NCBI GenBank assembly: GCA_028698335.1
Contig: JAQVDP010000026.1
Location: forward strand, 1 to 34,650
Length of the DNA stretch: 34,650 bases
From: Nevskiales bacterium
GTDB lineage: Bacteria; Pseudomonadota; Gammaproteobacteria; Nevskiales; Nevskiaceae
Direction of reading: 5' to 3'
Position numbers and translations under genes: made by a program. Positions 7,550 to 16,894 of this stretch are shown here, piece after piece; positions within the stretch are counted from its first letter, which is position 1; each line of letters begins with the position of its first letter. A model generated the notes under the pieces. It made no database searches and had not been told where the DNA came from. It worked only from the letters and a program-made list of their open reading frames with translations.

Positions 7550-7571
7550 AATCTCAGCGTTTTATGAGATT
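7550..7571. promoter_or_regulatory. candidate MetR operator between metE and metR
   Basis: AATCTCA-N8-TGAGATT is a perfect inverted repeat with 7-base arms in the 93-bp divergent spacer. It contains a T-N11-A core of the LysR type. It does not match the enterobacterial TGAA-N5-TTCA box closely, so MetR binding is inferred from position and symmetry. Confidence 0.55.
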
Positions 7572-7586
7572 TGTTGAATTCTATTC

Positions 7587-8483
7587 ATGGCCCAGTCCCC
7601 GCTCGAAATCCGCCACCTGCAAACCCTGGCCGCGCTGGCCGACACCGGTTCGCTGGGCCGCGCCGCCGAGCGCGTGTTCGTCACGCCGTCGGCGCTGTCG
7701 CATCAGCTGAAGGCGCTGGAGACGCACTACGGCGCGCCGCTGTTCGAGCGCAACACAAAGCCGCTGCGCCTGACCCAGGCCGGCCAGCGCCTGGTCACCC
7801 TGGCGCGCGAGGTGCTGTCCGCCACCGCGCAGGCGGAGCGCGAGATCGCGCAATGGGTGTCCGGCGGCAGCGGCCAGCTGCGCATCGCGGTGGAATGCCA
7901 CACCTGCTTCGACTGGCTGATGCCGGCGATGGACGCGCTGCGCGAGCACTGGCCGGAGGTGGAGCTGGATCTGGTCAGCGGCTTCCAGGCCGAACCGATG
8001 GCGCTGGTCGAAGGCGGCGTGGCCGATCTGGCGGTGATCCACGACCGCCCCGCCGCCCGGCCCGGCGTCGTCGTCGAGACGCTGTTCCGCTACGAGACGC
8101 TTGGCATCGTCTCGCCGCGCGATCCGCTGGCGGCCCGGCCGCATCTGCAGCCGGCGGACTTTACCGAACGCACGCTGATCAGCTATCCGGTCGACGAGGC
8201 GATGCTCGACGTGGTGCGCCACTTCCTCGCCCCCGCCGGCATCAAACCGAAGCGGCGCGACGCCGAACTGACCGTGGCGATCCTGCAGCTGGTGGCGTCC
8301 GGGCGCGGCATCGCCGCGCTGCCGCGCTGGAGCGTGACGCCGTACCTGGAACGCGGCTACGTCGTCGGCAAGCCGCTGGGCCCGGAAGGCCTGAGCTGCG
8401 AGCTGTACGCGGCGATTCCGGAGAGCCTCTCCGGCAAGCCGTACATGCGCGACTTCATCGATACGATCCGCGGCGGCGCATAG
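7587..8483 (+). CDS. metR: LysR-type regulator MetR
   Basis: A 298-residue LysR-family protein. The N-terminal winged HTH (residues 5-65: EIRHLQTLAALADTGSLGRA, then a VTPSALSHQLKALE recognition helix) is followed by a linker helix and a LysR substrate domain from about residue 92. The segment AVECHTCFDWLMPAMDALRE is characteristic of MetR, which senses homocysteine. Divergence from metE strongly supports the name. The start at 7587 has no clear Shine-Dalgarno, suggesting weak translation as is common for autoregulated LysR genes. A palindrome at 7550-7571 lies 15 bp upstream of the start and could serve autoregulation. Confidence 0.93.
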   Translation: MAQSPLEIRHLQTLAALADTGSLGRAAERVFVTPSALSHQLKALETHYGAPLFERNTKPLRLTQAGQRLVTLAREVLSATAQAEREIAQWVSGGSGQLRIAVECHTCFDWLMPAMDALREHWPEVELDLVSGFQAEPMALVEGGVADLAVIHDRPAARPGVVVETLFRYETLGIVSPRDPLAARPHLQPADFTERTLISYPVDEAMLDVVRHFLAPAGIKPKRRDAELTVAILQLVASGRGIAALPRWSVTPYLERGYVVGKPLGPEGLSCELYAAIPESLSGKPYMRDFIDTIRGGA

Positions 8484-8648
8484 GCGCGCACGGCACCCGA
8501 TCACCCGGTCGGGCCGCGACCGCCGCCGGCGTCCGCGCGCCATCACCCTGCCCGCGCTGACCGACACCGTCCCGTACGGTCACATGACGGCCTGCTTTCA
8601 TGAGACGCTTGGGGACGCGCTACTCCGTTCCCCATCGCGAGGCAGGCC

Positions 8649-9110
8649 ATGAAACGACAGGTCGTCGACATCATCCGGACCGGACCCGGCGAGCGTGCGC
8701 GCCTGGACTGCGGCCACGAAACGGACGCCGACGCCGGCACCGCCGTCGGCGACGTGCTCGAATGCGGCGGCTGCGACCGCGGCGAGATGCCGGAGGGATT
8801 CGAGACCTACAAGCAGACGCCGGAATTCACGCAGGACACGGTTCCGGCCGCGCTGCAGCGCGCGCATTCGACCAAGCGCGGGGTGTGGGCCCGGATCGTC
8901 GTTGCCGAGGGTCGGCTGCGGTATCAGGTCGAGTCGACGGGGCTGGATACGGTGCTGTCACCCGGCACCGTGGGCATCGTCGTTCCCGAGGTGCCGCACG
9001 CGGTCACGCCGCTCGGCACGGTGCGGTTCCGGGTGTACTTCTACCGGATGCCGGCATCCGCCGGCGACGCCGCCGACGCCGAACCCCTGAAACCGCCCGC
9101 CCCGCCCTGA
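8649..9110 (+). CDS. DUF3565-DUF1971 two-domain protein (cupin-like)
   Basis: A 153-residue protein with two parts. Residues 1-48 (VVDIIRTGPGERARLDCGHE ... CGGCDR) look like the DUF3565 domain, with Cys and His residues that may bind metal. Residues 50-137 (EGFETYKQTPEFTQDTVPAA, STKRGVWARI, PGTVGIVVPEVPHAV, RFRVYFYR) match DUF1971, the small beta-barrel family that includes E. coli YeaR, linked there to nitrate and nitrosative conditions. The function of neither domain is established. It is transcribed alone, 165 bp after metR, and converges on the transporter gene ten bases downstream. Confidence 0.8.
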   Translation: MKRQVVDIIRTGPGERARLDCGHETDADAGTAVGDVLECGGCDRGEMPEGFETYKQTPEFTQDTVPAALQRAHSTKRGVWARIVVAEGRLRYQVESTGLDTVLSPGTVGIVVPEVPHAVTPLGTVRFRVYFYRMPASAGDAADAEPLKPPAPP

Positions 9111-9120
9111 GCCCGCGGGT

Positions 9121-10458
9121 TCAGTCGTCGCGCGGTTCCAGGTTGCGGCTGAGCAGCAGCGCGCCCAGGGTGCCGACCGCGCCGGACAGCAGGTACAGGC
9201 CGACATAGCCGACGCCGACATGCGCGGCGATGCTCAGCGCCACCAGCGGCGCGAACGCGGCACCGAGCAGCCAGGCGAAATCCGAGGTCAGCACCGCGCC
9301 GCTGTAGCGGTAGCGGCTGGCGAAGCTGGAGTTGATCGCGCCCGAGGCCTGGGCGTGGGTGAAGCCGAGCAGCGCGAAGCCGAAGACGATGAACAGGTAG
9401 GCGCCGATCTTGGAGCCGTGCAGGAACATCGGCAGCATGCCGGCGAGGCTGAACACGGCGATCAGGCCCGCACCGATCGCCAGCGTCGCGCGGCGGCCGA
9501 TGCGGTCGGCGACGACGCCGGAGGTCAGCATCGTCAGCGTGCCCAGCACCGCGCCGCAGACCTGCACCAGCAGGTATTCGCTGACGCTGTCCTGGGTGAA
9601 CAGCAGCGCCCAGCACAGCGGGAACACCGTGACCAGATGGAACAGCGCGAAGCTGCCCAGCGGCGCGAACGCGCCGAGCAGGATGTTGCGGCCCTGCGTG
9701 CGGACCAGCTCGCCCAGCGGCGACGGCACCAGCTCGCGCGACTTGAGCAGCTGCGCGAACTCCGGCGTCTCCACCAGACGCAGGCGCGCGAACAGCGCGA
9801 CGACGTTGATCGCGAAGGCGACGTAGAACGGATAGCGCCAGGCCCAGGACAGGAAGTCCGCCTCGGACAGGCTCAACGTCAGGTACGCGAACAGCGCGGC
9901 GGCCAGCAGAAAGCCGAGCGGCGCGCCGAGCTGCGGGATCATCGCGTACCAGCCGCGGCGGTCCGGCGGCGCGTTGAGCGCGAGCAGCGACGGCAGCCCG
10001 TCCCAGCTTCCGGCCAGCCCCAGGCCCTGGGCGACGCGCAGCAGCGCCAGCGCCAGCACGGCGCTCATGCCGATCTTGTCGTAGCCGGGCAGGAACGCGA
10101 TGCCGGCGGTCGCGGTGCCGAGCATGAACAGCGCGACGGTCAGCTTGGTGCCGCGCCCGTAGCGCTTGTGGACGACGCGGAACAGCAGCGAGCCGAACGG
10201 CCGCGCGACGAAGGCCAGCGAGAATATCGCGAACGCGTACATCGTCGCGGTCTGGGCGTCGGCGAATGGGAAGAACACGCGCGGGAACACCAGCGCCGAG
10301 GCGATGCCGAAGACGAAGAAGTCGAAGAATTCCGACAGGCGGCCGATGATCACGCCGATCGCGATCTCGCCCGGCGCGACCGGGCCGTGCGCGGACGCAT
10401 TGTGACTGGAATCAGCGGCTTGCGTGGTCATGGCCGGAGAGGAGGTAAGGGTCGACAT
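9121..10458 (-). CDS. MFS transporter of the metabolite:H+ symporter (MHS) type
   Basis: A 445-residue inner-membrane protein with about twelve hydrophobic segments. IGRLSEFFDFFVFGIASALV near residue 38 and the loop RPFGSLLF plus RYGRGTKLT around residues 85-105 are the usual MHS/sugar-porter loop motif. The substrate cannot be read from the sequence; relatives carry organic acids, proline/betaine or aromatic acids. The start at 10458 is the longest reasonable one, and ATG 10431 is an alternative lacking a purine-rich ribosome site. It is divergent from cyoA with a 156-bp spacer. Confidence 0.85.
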   Translation of the reverse strand: MSTLTSSPAMTTQAADSSHNASAHGPVAPGEIAIGVIIGRLSEFFDFFVFGIASALVFPRVFFPFADAQTATMYAFAIFSLAFVARPFGSLLFRVVHKRYGRGTKLTVALFMLGTATAGIAFLPGYDKIGMSAVLALALLRVAQGLGLAGSWDGLPSLLALNAPPDRRGWYAMIPQLGAPLGFLLAAALFAYLTLSLSEADFLSWAWRYPFYVAFAINVVALFARLRLVETPEFAQLLKSRELVPSPLGELVRTQGRNILLGAFAPLGSFALFHLVTVFPLCWALLFTQDSVSEYLLVQVCGAVLGTLTMLTSGVVADRIGRRATLAIGAGLIAVFSLAGMLPMFLHGSKIGAYLFIVFGFALLGFTHAQASGAINSSFASRYRYSGAVLTSDFAWLLGAAFAPLVALSIAAHVGVGYVGLYLLSGAVGTLGALLLSRNLEPRDD

Positions 10459-10614
10459 TCGGCTTCAAGAAGACTGATGGGCAGACGGACTGGATGATGC
10501 AGGCTGCAACGATCTCATGATCGGCGCAAGGCGCACATAGGACAAAACGTCCAATCGCGGTCCCGGCCCGGGCTGCTTAGAGTTGCGCCCCCCGGTTGTC
10601 ACAAGCGTCGAGTC
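10459..10614. promoter_or_regulatory. divergent spacer upstream of cyoABCD
   Basis: This 156-bp region must hold the cyo promoter and that of the transporter. GGAC-AAAAC-GTCC (10540-10552) is a small perfect inverted repeat 62 bp before cyoA. I cannot assign sigma-factor boxes with confidence. A RegA site is plausible because regBA lies in the same gene cluster, but this is inference only. Confidence 0.35.
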
Positions 10615-11697
10615 ATGTCCGTACGAACGCTGCGCCACGCGCCGCTGTTGTTGCTCCTGCTCCTGCTGACGGGCTGCAAGGCCGTCGTCCTCAGCCCCTC
10701 CGGCGACATCGCCGCCCAGCAGCGGGATCTGATCGTGATCTCCACGATCCTGATGCTGCTGATCGTCGTGCCGGTGATGGTGATGACGGGCTGGTTCGCC
10801 TGGCGCTACCGCCACTCCAACGACAAGGCGACCTACGCGCCGGAATGGGACCACTCGACCCAGTTCGAGCTGGTGATCTGGACCGCGCCGCTGCTGATCA
10901 TCATCGCGCTGGGCGCGCTGACCTGGATCGGCACCCACCTGCTCGACCCCTACCGCCCGCTCGGCCGCATCGACGCCCAGCGCGAGCTGCCGGCGGACGT
11001 CAAGCCGCTGCGGGTGCAGGTGGTGGCGATGGACTGGAAGTGGCTGTTCGTCTACCCGGACTACGGCATCGCCTCGGTCAACGAGATGGCGGCGCCGGTG
11101 GACGTGCCGATCGAGTTCGACATCACCGCGTCGACGGTCATGAACTCGTTCTTCGTGCCGGCGCTGGCCGGCCAGATCTACGCGATGCCGGGCATGCAGA
11201 CCAAGCTGCACGCGATCATCAACGCCGCCGGCGACTACGAGGGCTTCTCGGCCAACTACAGCGGCCACGGCTTCTCGCACATGCGCTTCCGCTTCGCCGG
11301 CATGAGCGGCGCGGACTTCGACGCCTGGGTCGACACGGTGCGCGGCAGCGAGCTGGCGCTGAGCCGCGACGAATACCTGCGCCTGGAACAGCCCAGCGAG
11401 CGCGAGCCGGTGCGCCACTACGGCAGCGCGGCGCCGGATCTGTTCGACGCCGTCGTCAATCTCTGCGTCGAGCCGAACAAGATGTGCATGCACGACATGA
11501 TGGCGATCGACGAGAACGGCGGCCTCGGCATGGCCGGCATCTACAACGTCAAGCACCTGTCCTACGACGGCGAGCGCCGCCGCGACAGCGTGGCGCTGGA
11601 CGACGCCTACGTGCTGTCAATGTGCGCGGTGGCGCCGGAAGCCCCGATCTCCCCCGCCGGCGGCACGCGCTACGGCGCCGCGCGCCTGGAACCCTGA
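10615..11697 (+). CDS. cyoA: cytochrome o ubiquinol oxidase subunit II
   Basis: CyoA is a membrane-anchored subunit of the proton-pumping quinol oxidase and contributes to quinol oxidation. The 360-residue product has a lipoprotein signal ending LLTGC (Cys21). Two transmembrane helices follow (about residues 40-62 and 85-105), then a cupredoxin domain with VVAMDWKWLFVYPDYGIASV, STVMNSFFVPALAGQIYAM and FSANYSGHGFSHMRF. The Cu-A ligand cysteines of cytochrome c oxidases are absent, as expected for a quinol oxidase. It is the first gene of cyoABCD, 15 bp before cyoB. The protein is slightly longer than E. coli CyoA at the C-terminus (PNKMCMHDMM and on). Confidence 0.96.
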   Translation: MSVRTLRHAPLLLLLLLLTGCKAVVLSPSGDIAAQQRDLIVISTILMLLIVVPVMVMTGWFAWRYRHSNDKATYAPEWDHSTQFELVIWTAPLLIIIALGALTWIGTHLLDPYRPLGRIDAQRELPADVKPLRVQVVAMDWKWLFVYPDYGIASVNEMAAPVDVPIEFDITASTVMNSFFVPALAGQIYAMPGMQTKLHAIINAAGDYEGFSANYSGHGFSHMRFRFAGMSGADFDAWVDTVRGSELALSRDEYLRLEQPSEREPVRHYGSAAPDLFDAVVNLCVEPNKMCMHDMMAIDENGGLGMAGIYNVKHLSYDGERRRDSVALDDAYVLSMCAVAPEAPISPAGGTRYGAARLEP

Positions 11698-11712
11698 TTC
11701 GACCTTGATCCG

Positions 11713-13728
11713 ATGACTGCGATGCAAGAACGCTCCACCCTCATGCAATCCCTGTTCGGCCGCCTGAGCTGGGATTCGATTCCGTATCACGAACCGATCA
11801 TCGTCTGGACCTTCGTCGGCACCATCGTGCTCGGCATGGCGGTGCTGGGCTGGATCACCAAGCAGCGTGCCTGGGGCATGCTGTGGCGCGACTGGTTCTG
11901 CAGCATCGACCACAAGAAGATCGGCGTGATGTACATCGTGCTCGGCCTGATCATGCTGCTGCGCGGCTTCGCCGACGCGGTGATGATGCGCGCCCAGCAG
12001 GCGATGGCCTTCGGCGACGCGATGGGCTACCTGCCGCCGCATCACTACGACCAGATCTTCACCGCCCACGGCGTGATCATGATCTTCTTCGTGGCGATGC
12101 CGTTCGTGACCGGGCTGATGAACTACGTGGTGCCGCTGCAGATCGGCGCGCGCGACGTCGCCTTCCCGTTCCTCAACAACTTCAGCTTCTGGATGACCGC
12201 GGCCGGCGCGGCGCTGGTGATGACCTCGCTGTTCATCGGTGAGTTCGCGATGACCGGCTGGCTGTCCTACCCGCCGCTGTCCGGGATCGACTACAGCCCG
12301 GGGGTCGGCGTCGACTACTACATATGGGCGCTGCAGATCGCCGGTGTCGGCACGCTGCTGTCCGGCGTCAACCTGCTGGTGACGATCGTCAAGATGCGCG
12401 CGCCGGGCATGACGCTGATGAAGATGCCGGTGTTCGCGTGGACCTCGCTGTGCACCAACGTGCTGATCGTCGCCGCGTTCCCGATCCTGACCGCGGTGCT
12501 GGCGCTGCTGTCGCTGGACCGCTACGTCGGCACCAACTTCTTCACGAACGACTTCGGCGGCAACGCGATGATGTACGTGAACCTGATCTGGATCTGGGGC
12601 CATCCCGAGGTCTACATCCTGATCCTGCCGCTGTTCGGCGTGTTCTCGGAGATCGTCTCGACGTTCAGCGGCAAGCGCCTGTTCGGCTACAGCTCGATGG
12701 TCTATGCGACGGTCTGCATCACCATCCTGTCGTACATCGTGTGGCTGCATCACTTCTTCACGATGGGCTCGGGCGCGAGCGTGAACTCGTTCTTCGGGAT
12801 CACGACGATGATCATCTCGATCCCGACCGGCGCGAAGATGTTCAACTGGCTGTTCACGATGTACCGCGGCAAGATCCGCTTCGACCTGCCGATGCTGTGG
12901 ACGATGGGCTTCATGCTGACCTTCGTCGGCGGCGGCATGACCGGCGTGCTGCTCGCGGTGCCGCCGGCGGACTTCGTGCTGCACAACAGCCTGTTCCTGA
13001 TCGCGCACTTCCACCACGTGATCATCGGCGGCGTGGTGTTCGGCACCTTCGCCGGCATCAACTTCTGGTTCCCGAAGGTCGCCGGCTTCAAGCTCGACGA
13101 GTTCTGGGGCAAGGTCTCGTTCTGGTGCTGGATCGTCGGCTTCTATCTCGCGTTCATGCCGCTGTACGTGCTCGGCCTGATGGGCGTGACCCGCCGCATG
13201 AGCCATTTCTCCGATCCGGACCTGCGGATCTGGTTCCTGATCGCCGCGGTGGGCGCGTTCTTCGTCGGCCTCGGCATCCTCGCGTTCATCGTGCAGCTGG
13301 TCGTCAGCATCCGCCGCCGTCACGAACTGCGCGACGAGAGCGGCGACCCGTGGAACGGCCGCACGCTGGAGTGGTCGACCTCGTCGCCGCCGCCGGCCTA
13401 CAACTTCGCGTTCACCCCGCGCGTGCATGCGCTCGACGCCTGGTGGGACATGAAGACGCGCGGCTACCGGCGCCCGCAGAGCGATTTCGTGCCGGTGCAC
13501 ATACCGAAGAACACCGCCGCCGGCATCGTCCTGGCCGGCCTCAGCGTGGTCTGCGGATTCGGCCTGATCTGGCACATCTGGTGGCTCGCCGCCGCGGCGT
13601 TCATCGCCCTGGTCGGCGGCGCGATCTACCACAGCTTCAACTACGACCGTGACTACCACATCCCCGCGGACGAGGTGAGCCGCGTCGAGCAGGCGCGCAC
13701 GCAGCAGCTCGCGGCGCTGCAGGGCTGA
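11713..13728 (+). CDS. cyoB: cytochrome o ubiquinol oxidase subunit I
   Basis: The catalytic heme-copper subunit: it reduces O2 to water at the heme o/Cu-B centre and pumps protons. The 671-residue protein has the full set of metal ligands: His119 (low-spin heme), His297 in WGHPEVY (Cu-B, with the cross-linked Tyr), His346-His347 (Cu-B), and His424, His432 and His434 in the [12 protein letters not shown] region. The offset to the E. coli numbering is constant at 13, showing colinearity. Fifteen membrane helices are expected. It starts 15 bp after cyoA and ends five bases before cyoC. Confidence 0.98.
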   Translation: MTAMQERSTLMQSLFGRLSWDSIPYHEPIIVWTFVGTIVLGMAVLGWITKQRAWGMLWRDWFCSIDHKKIGVMYIVLGLIMLLRGFADAVMMRAQQAMAFGDAMGYLPPHHYDQIFTAHGVIMIFFVAMPFVTGLMNYVVPLQIGARDVAFPFLNNFSFWMTAAGAALVMTSLFIGEFAMTGWLSYPPLSGIDYSPGVGVDYYIWALQIAGVGTLLSGVNLLVTIVKMRAPGMTLMKMPVFAWTSLCTNVLIVAAFPILTAVLALLSLDRYVGTNFFTNDFGGNAMMYVNLIWIWGHPEVYILILPLFGVFSEIVSTFSGKRLFGYSSMVYATVCITILSYIVWLHHFFTMGSGASVNSFFGITTMIISIPTGAKMFNWLFTMYRGKIRFDLPMLWTMGFMLTFVGGGMTGVLLAVPPADFVLHNSLFLIAHFHHVIIGGVVFGTFAGINFWFPKVAGFKLDEFWGKVSFWCWIVGFYLAFMPLYVLGLMGVTRRMSHFSDPDLRIWFLIAAVGAFFVGLGILAFIVQLVVSIRRRHELRDESGDPWNGRTLEWSTSSPPPAYNFAFTPRVHALDAWWDMKTRGYRRPQSDFVPVHIPKNTAAGIVLAGLSVVCGFGLIWHIWWLAAAAFIALVGGAIYHSFNYDRDYHIPADEVSRVEQARTQQLAALQG

Positions 13729-13733
13729 TCACG

Positions 13734-14357
13734 ATGAGTACCCATACGATGCAAGCAACGACGACGGCGGACGACTTCATCGTCCGCGAGGACCACCACC
13801 CCGAGAACGGCACCCTGCTCGGGTTCTGGCTGTACCTGATGAGCGACTGCCTCATCTTCGCGGTGCTGTTCGCGGTGTTCGCGGTGCTCGGCGGCAACTA
13901 CGCCGCCGGCCCGGCGCCCAAGGATCTGTTCGAGCTGGAGCTGGTCGCGGTCAACACCGCGATGCTGCTGTTCTCGTCGATCACCTACGGCTTCGCGATG
14001 CTGGAGATGCAGCGCAACCGGATCAGGCCGACGCTGCTGTGGCTGGGCGTGACCGGGCTGTTCGGCCTGGCCTTCCTCGGCATCGAGCTGTACGAGTTCC
14101 ACCACCTGATCCACATCGGCGCCGGCCCACAGCGCAGCGCGTTCCTGTCGGCGTTCTTCACGCTGGTCGGCACGCACGGCCTGCACGTGACCTTCGGCAT
14201 CATCTGGCTGGTCACGCTGATGGTGCAGGTCGGCCGGCACGGCCTGAACACGGCCAACCGCCGCCGCCTGAACTGCCTGAGCCTGTTCTGGCATTTCCTC
14301 GACGTCATCTGGATCGGCGTCTTCACCTTCGTCTACCTGATGGGAGTGCTGCGATGA
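13734..14357 (+). CDS. cyoC: cytochrome o ubiquinol oxidase subunit III
   Basis: A 207-residue membrane protein with five hydrophobic segments typical of Cyo[80 protein letters not shown] and [18 protein letters not shown]. The E-x-x-E/HH segment [10 protein letters not shown] and the GTHGLHV motif are subunit III signatures. Its stop overlaps the cyoD start by ATGA, indicating translational coupling in the cyo operon. Confidence 0.96.
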   Translation: MSTHTMQATTTADDFIVREDHHPENGTLLGFWLYLMSDCLIFAVLFAVFAVLGGNYAAGPAPKDLFELELVAVNTAMLLFSSITYGFAMLEMQRNRIRPTLLWLGVTGLFGLAFLGIELYEFHHLIHIGAGPQRSAFLSAFFTLVGTHGLHVTFGIIWLVTLMVQVGRHGLNTANRRRLNCLSLFWHFLDVIWIGVFTFVYLMGVLR

Positions 14358-14776
14358 GCTCCGCCAATCCGTATCTCGACGCACACGGCCAGGACACCCG
14401 CAACGTCCACGGCCACGACGACGGCCACGGCGATCACGACGGTGCCGCGCACGGCAGCTTCAAGGGTTACGTGACCGGCTTCGTGCTGTCGGTGATCCTC
14501 ACCGCGATTCCGTTCTGGCTGGTGATGGACGAGGTGCTGCCGAGCAAGCAGGCGACCGTCGCGATCATCCTCGCCTTCGCCCTGGTCCAGGTGTTCGTGC
14601 ACATGGTGTACTTCCTGCACATGAACACGAAGTCGGAGGGCGGCTGGAACATGCTGGCGCTGATCTTCACGCTGGTGCTGGTGCTGATCACCTTCTCCGG
14701 TTCGCTGTGGGTCATGTACCACATGAACGAGAACATGATGCCGCTGAGCATTCATGAGGCGAAGAACCTGCCGTAG
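14354..14776 (+). CDS. cyoD: cytochrome o ubiquinol oxidase subunit IV
   Basis: A 140-residue protein with three transmembrane helices ([40 protein letters not shown], and [20 protein letters not shown]). HMVYFLHM is the usual CyoD motif; CyoD assists assembly of subunit I. ATG 14354 overlaps the cyoC stop. The N-terminal 35 residues are strikingly rich in His, Asp and Gly ([12 protein letters not shown]), more so than in the E. coli protein, which suggests a metal-binding tail. No cyoE (heme o synthase) follows; the next gene is SURF1. Confidence 0.95.
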   Translation: MSSANPYLDAHGQDTRNVHGHDDGHGDHDGAAHGSFKGYVTGFVLSVILTAIPFWLVMDEVLPSKQATVAIILAFALVQVFVHMVYFLHMNTKSEGGWNMLALIFTLVLVLITFSGSLWVMYHMNENMMPLSIHEAKNLP

Positions 14777-14788
14777 GCGGACGCGGGG

Positions 14789-15529
14789 ATGACCGCGGAA
14801 CGGCCACAGCCGTCGTCCATCGGGCGCCTGCTGGTCTTCGGCGGCGTGCTGCTGGCGCTGTTCGTCGCGTTCGTGGCGCTCGGCAACTGGCAGGTGCAGC
14901 GCCGCGCCTGGAAGCTGGCGCTGATCGAGCGGGTCGAGCAGTACCGCAGCGCCGCACCGGAACCTGCGCCGCCGCCGCAGCGGTGGGCCGGCATCGGCAC
15001 CGCCGACGCGTACCGTCCGGTCACCGTCACCGGCCGCTTCCGCCACGATCTGGAAACCTGCGTGCAGGCGGTGACCGTGCACGGCCCGGGCTACTGGGTC
15101 CTGACCCCACTGCGTACCGACGCCGGCTGGAGCGTCCTGGTCAACCGCGGCTTCGTCGACCAGCAGCACTGCGACGCCGCGACGCGCAGCGACGGACAGG
15201 TCGGTGGCCCGGTCACGGTCAGCGGCCGCCTGCGCCTGACCGAACCGAAGGGCGGCTTCCTGCGCGACAACGATCCGGCGGCGGATCGCTGGCACTCGCG
15301 CGACGTCGCGCAGATCGCCGCCGCGCGCGGCCTGGATGCAACGCAGGTCGCCCCCTACTTCATCGATGCCGCGGCCGGTGTCGACGGCGGACCGATCGGC
15401 GGGCTGACCGTGATCCGTTTCCGCAACCATCATCTCGGCTACGCCCTGACCTGGTTTTCGCTGGCGGCGCTGGTGGCACTGGCGGCGGCGATGATCGCCC
15501 GCCGGGAGTGGCGCCTGCGGCGGCGGTAG
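14789..15529 (+). CDS. SURF1 family oxidase assembly protein
   Basis: A 246-residue inner-membrane protein with one helix at each end (about residues 12-32 and 215-236) and a periplasmic domain between them, the SURF1 layout. Family motifs visible are LGNWQVQRRAWKLALIERVE, VTVTGRF, the HGPGYWVLTPLRTDAGWSVL segment, VNRGFV and the C-terminal RNHHLGYALTWFSLAAL. SURF1 proteins help insert heme into heme-copper oxidases. It begins 12 bp after cyoD, so it is almost certainly in the cyo operon and serves this quinol oxidase. In most bacteria SURF1 sits with cytochrome c oxidase genes. Confidence 0.92.
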   Translation: MTAERPQPSSIGRLLVFGGVLLALFVAFVALGNWQVQRRAWKLALIERVEQYRSAAPEPAPPPQRWAGIGTADAYRPVTVTGRFRHDLETCVQAVTVHGPGYWVLTPLRTDAGWSVLVNRGFVDQQHCDAATRSDGQVGGPVTVSGRLRLTEPKGGFLRDNDPAADRWHSRDVAQIAAARGLDATQVAPYFIDAAAGVDGGPIGGLTVIRFRNHHLGYALTWFSLAALVALAAAMIARREWRLRRR

Positions 15530-15553
15530 CCCGGCTTCGGCTACGATCCGTCC

Positions 15554-16894
15554 ATGGCCTCGATCTATTCCATGACCCATCTGCGGATGGGCGCCAGCGG
15601 CGAGGCGACCGCCTCCCAGAACATGCTGCAACTGATCCAGCTGCGCTGGATCGCGGTGTTCGGCCAGATCACGACGATCGCGTTCGTGAACCTGGTGCTC
15701 GACATCCCGCTGCCGCTGTTCGACATGGGGCTGGTCATCACCGGGCTGATCGCGCTGAACCTGTTCAGCCTGTTCCGGCCGCGGCGCACGCACCCGGTCC
15801 GCAACGGCGACCTGATGGCCGGCCTGATGGTCGACGTCGCCGCGCTGACCGCGCTGCTGTACCTCAGCGGCGGCGCCACCAATCCGTTCGTGTTCCTCTA
15901 CCTGCTGCAGGTGACGCTGGGCGCGGTGCTGCTCGAAGCCTGGTCGACCTGGACGCTGGTCGGGGTGACCGCGCTGTGCTTCGCCGGCCTGACCCAGTTC
16001 TACGTGCCGCTGGCCCTGCCCGATCCGCAGCCGGACGATCTGTTCGAGCTCCACATCATCGGCATGCTGATCTGCTTCGTCATGGACGTGGCGCTGCTGG
16101 TGATCTTCATGACCCGCATCAACGCCAACCTGCGCCGCCGCGACACGCGTCTGGCCGACCTGCGCCAGCGCGCCGCCGAGGAAGATCACATCGTGCGCAT
16201 GGGCCTGCTCGCGTCCGGCGCGGCGCACGAACTCGGCACCCCGCTGGCGACGCTGTCGGTGATCCTCGGCGACTGGCGCCACATGCCGGTGTTCCGCGAC
16301 GATCCCGAGCTGCTGCAGGAGATCACCGACATGGAAGCCGAGGTGCGGCGCTGCAAGAGCATCGTCACCGGCATCCTGCTGTCGGCCGGAGAGGCCCGCG
16401 GCGGCACGACCGAGCTGACGACACTGCGACACTTCCTCGACGAACTGGTCGAGGACTGGCGCGGCACGCGTCCGGTGGAGACCCTGGACTACACGCTCGA
16501 CACGGCCGACGACGGCCTCGCCTGTCTCGGCGCGCCGATCATCTCGGACTCCGCGCTCAAGCAGGTGATCCACAACGTGCTCGACAACGCGCTGGAGGCA
16601 TCGCCGCAATGGGTCGGGCTGTCGATCAGTTGCGACGACGGCATGCTGTCGCTGGTCGTGCGCGATCACGGCCCCGGCTTCCCGCCCGAGTTCCTGGGCC
16701 AGATCGGCAAGCCCTACCAGTCGACCAAGGGACGGCCGGGCGGCGGCCTCGGCCTGTTCCTGGTCGTCAACGTGCTGCGCAAGCTCGGCGGCCGCGTCGT
16801 CGCGTGGAACGACCCCGGCGGCGGCGCGGTCGTATCGCTGTTCCTGCCCCTGTCGGCGCTGTCCATCGGAGGAGACGATGAATCCGCAAGCTGA
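15554..16894 (+). CDS. regB: RegB/PrrB-type redox-sensing histidine kinase
   Basis: A 446-residue membrane kinase with about six N-terminal helices. GGATNPFVFLYLL near residues 105-117 is the RegB quinone-binding signature. The H box ASGAAHELGTPLATLSVI has the phospho-acceptor His225. Cys267 in EVRRCKSIV occupies the place of the redox-active cysteine of RegB, about 40 residues after the histidine. The N, G1 and G2 boxes (NVLDNALEAS, DHGPGFP, GGGLGLFL) complete the ATPase domain. The family switches respiratory genes according to quinone and redox state. Its end overlaps the regulator start by 17 bases. Location after cyo-SURF1 suggests it controls or responds to this oxidase. Confidence 0.9.
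   Translation: MASIYSMTHLRMGASGEATASQNMLQLIQLRWIAVFGQITTIAFVNLVLDIPLPLFDMGLVITGLIALNLFSLFRPRRTHPVRNGDLMAGLMVDVAALTALLYLSGGATNPFVFLYLLQVTLGAVLLEAWSTWTLVGVTALCFAGLTQFYVPLALPDPQPDDLFELHIIGMLICFVMDVALLVIFMTRINANLRRRDTRLADLRQRAAEEDHIVRMGLLASGAAHELGTPLATLSVILGDWRHMPVFRDDPELLQEITDMEAEVRRCKSIVTGILLSAGEARGGTTELTTLRHFLDELVEDWRGTRPVETLDYTLDTADDGLACLGAPIISDSALKQVIHNVLDNALEASPQWVGLSISCDDGMLSLVVRDHGPGFPPEFLGQIGKPYQSTKGRPGGGLGLFLVVNVLRKLGGRVVAWNDPGGGAVVSLFLPLSALSIGGDDESAS

Noticed and set aside
5562-7577. A 671-codon plus-strand open frame opposite metE
   Set aside because: It mirrors the metE gene, has a repetitive Arg/Gln/Gly composition and has no recognisable domain.
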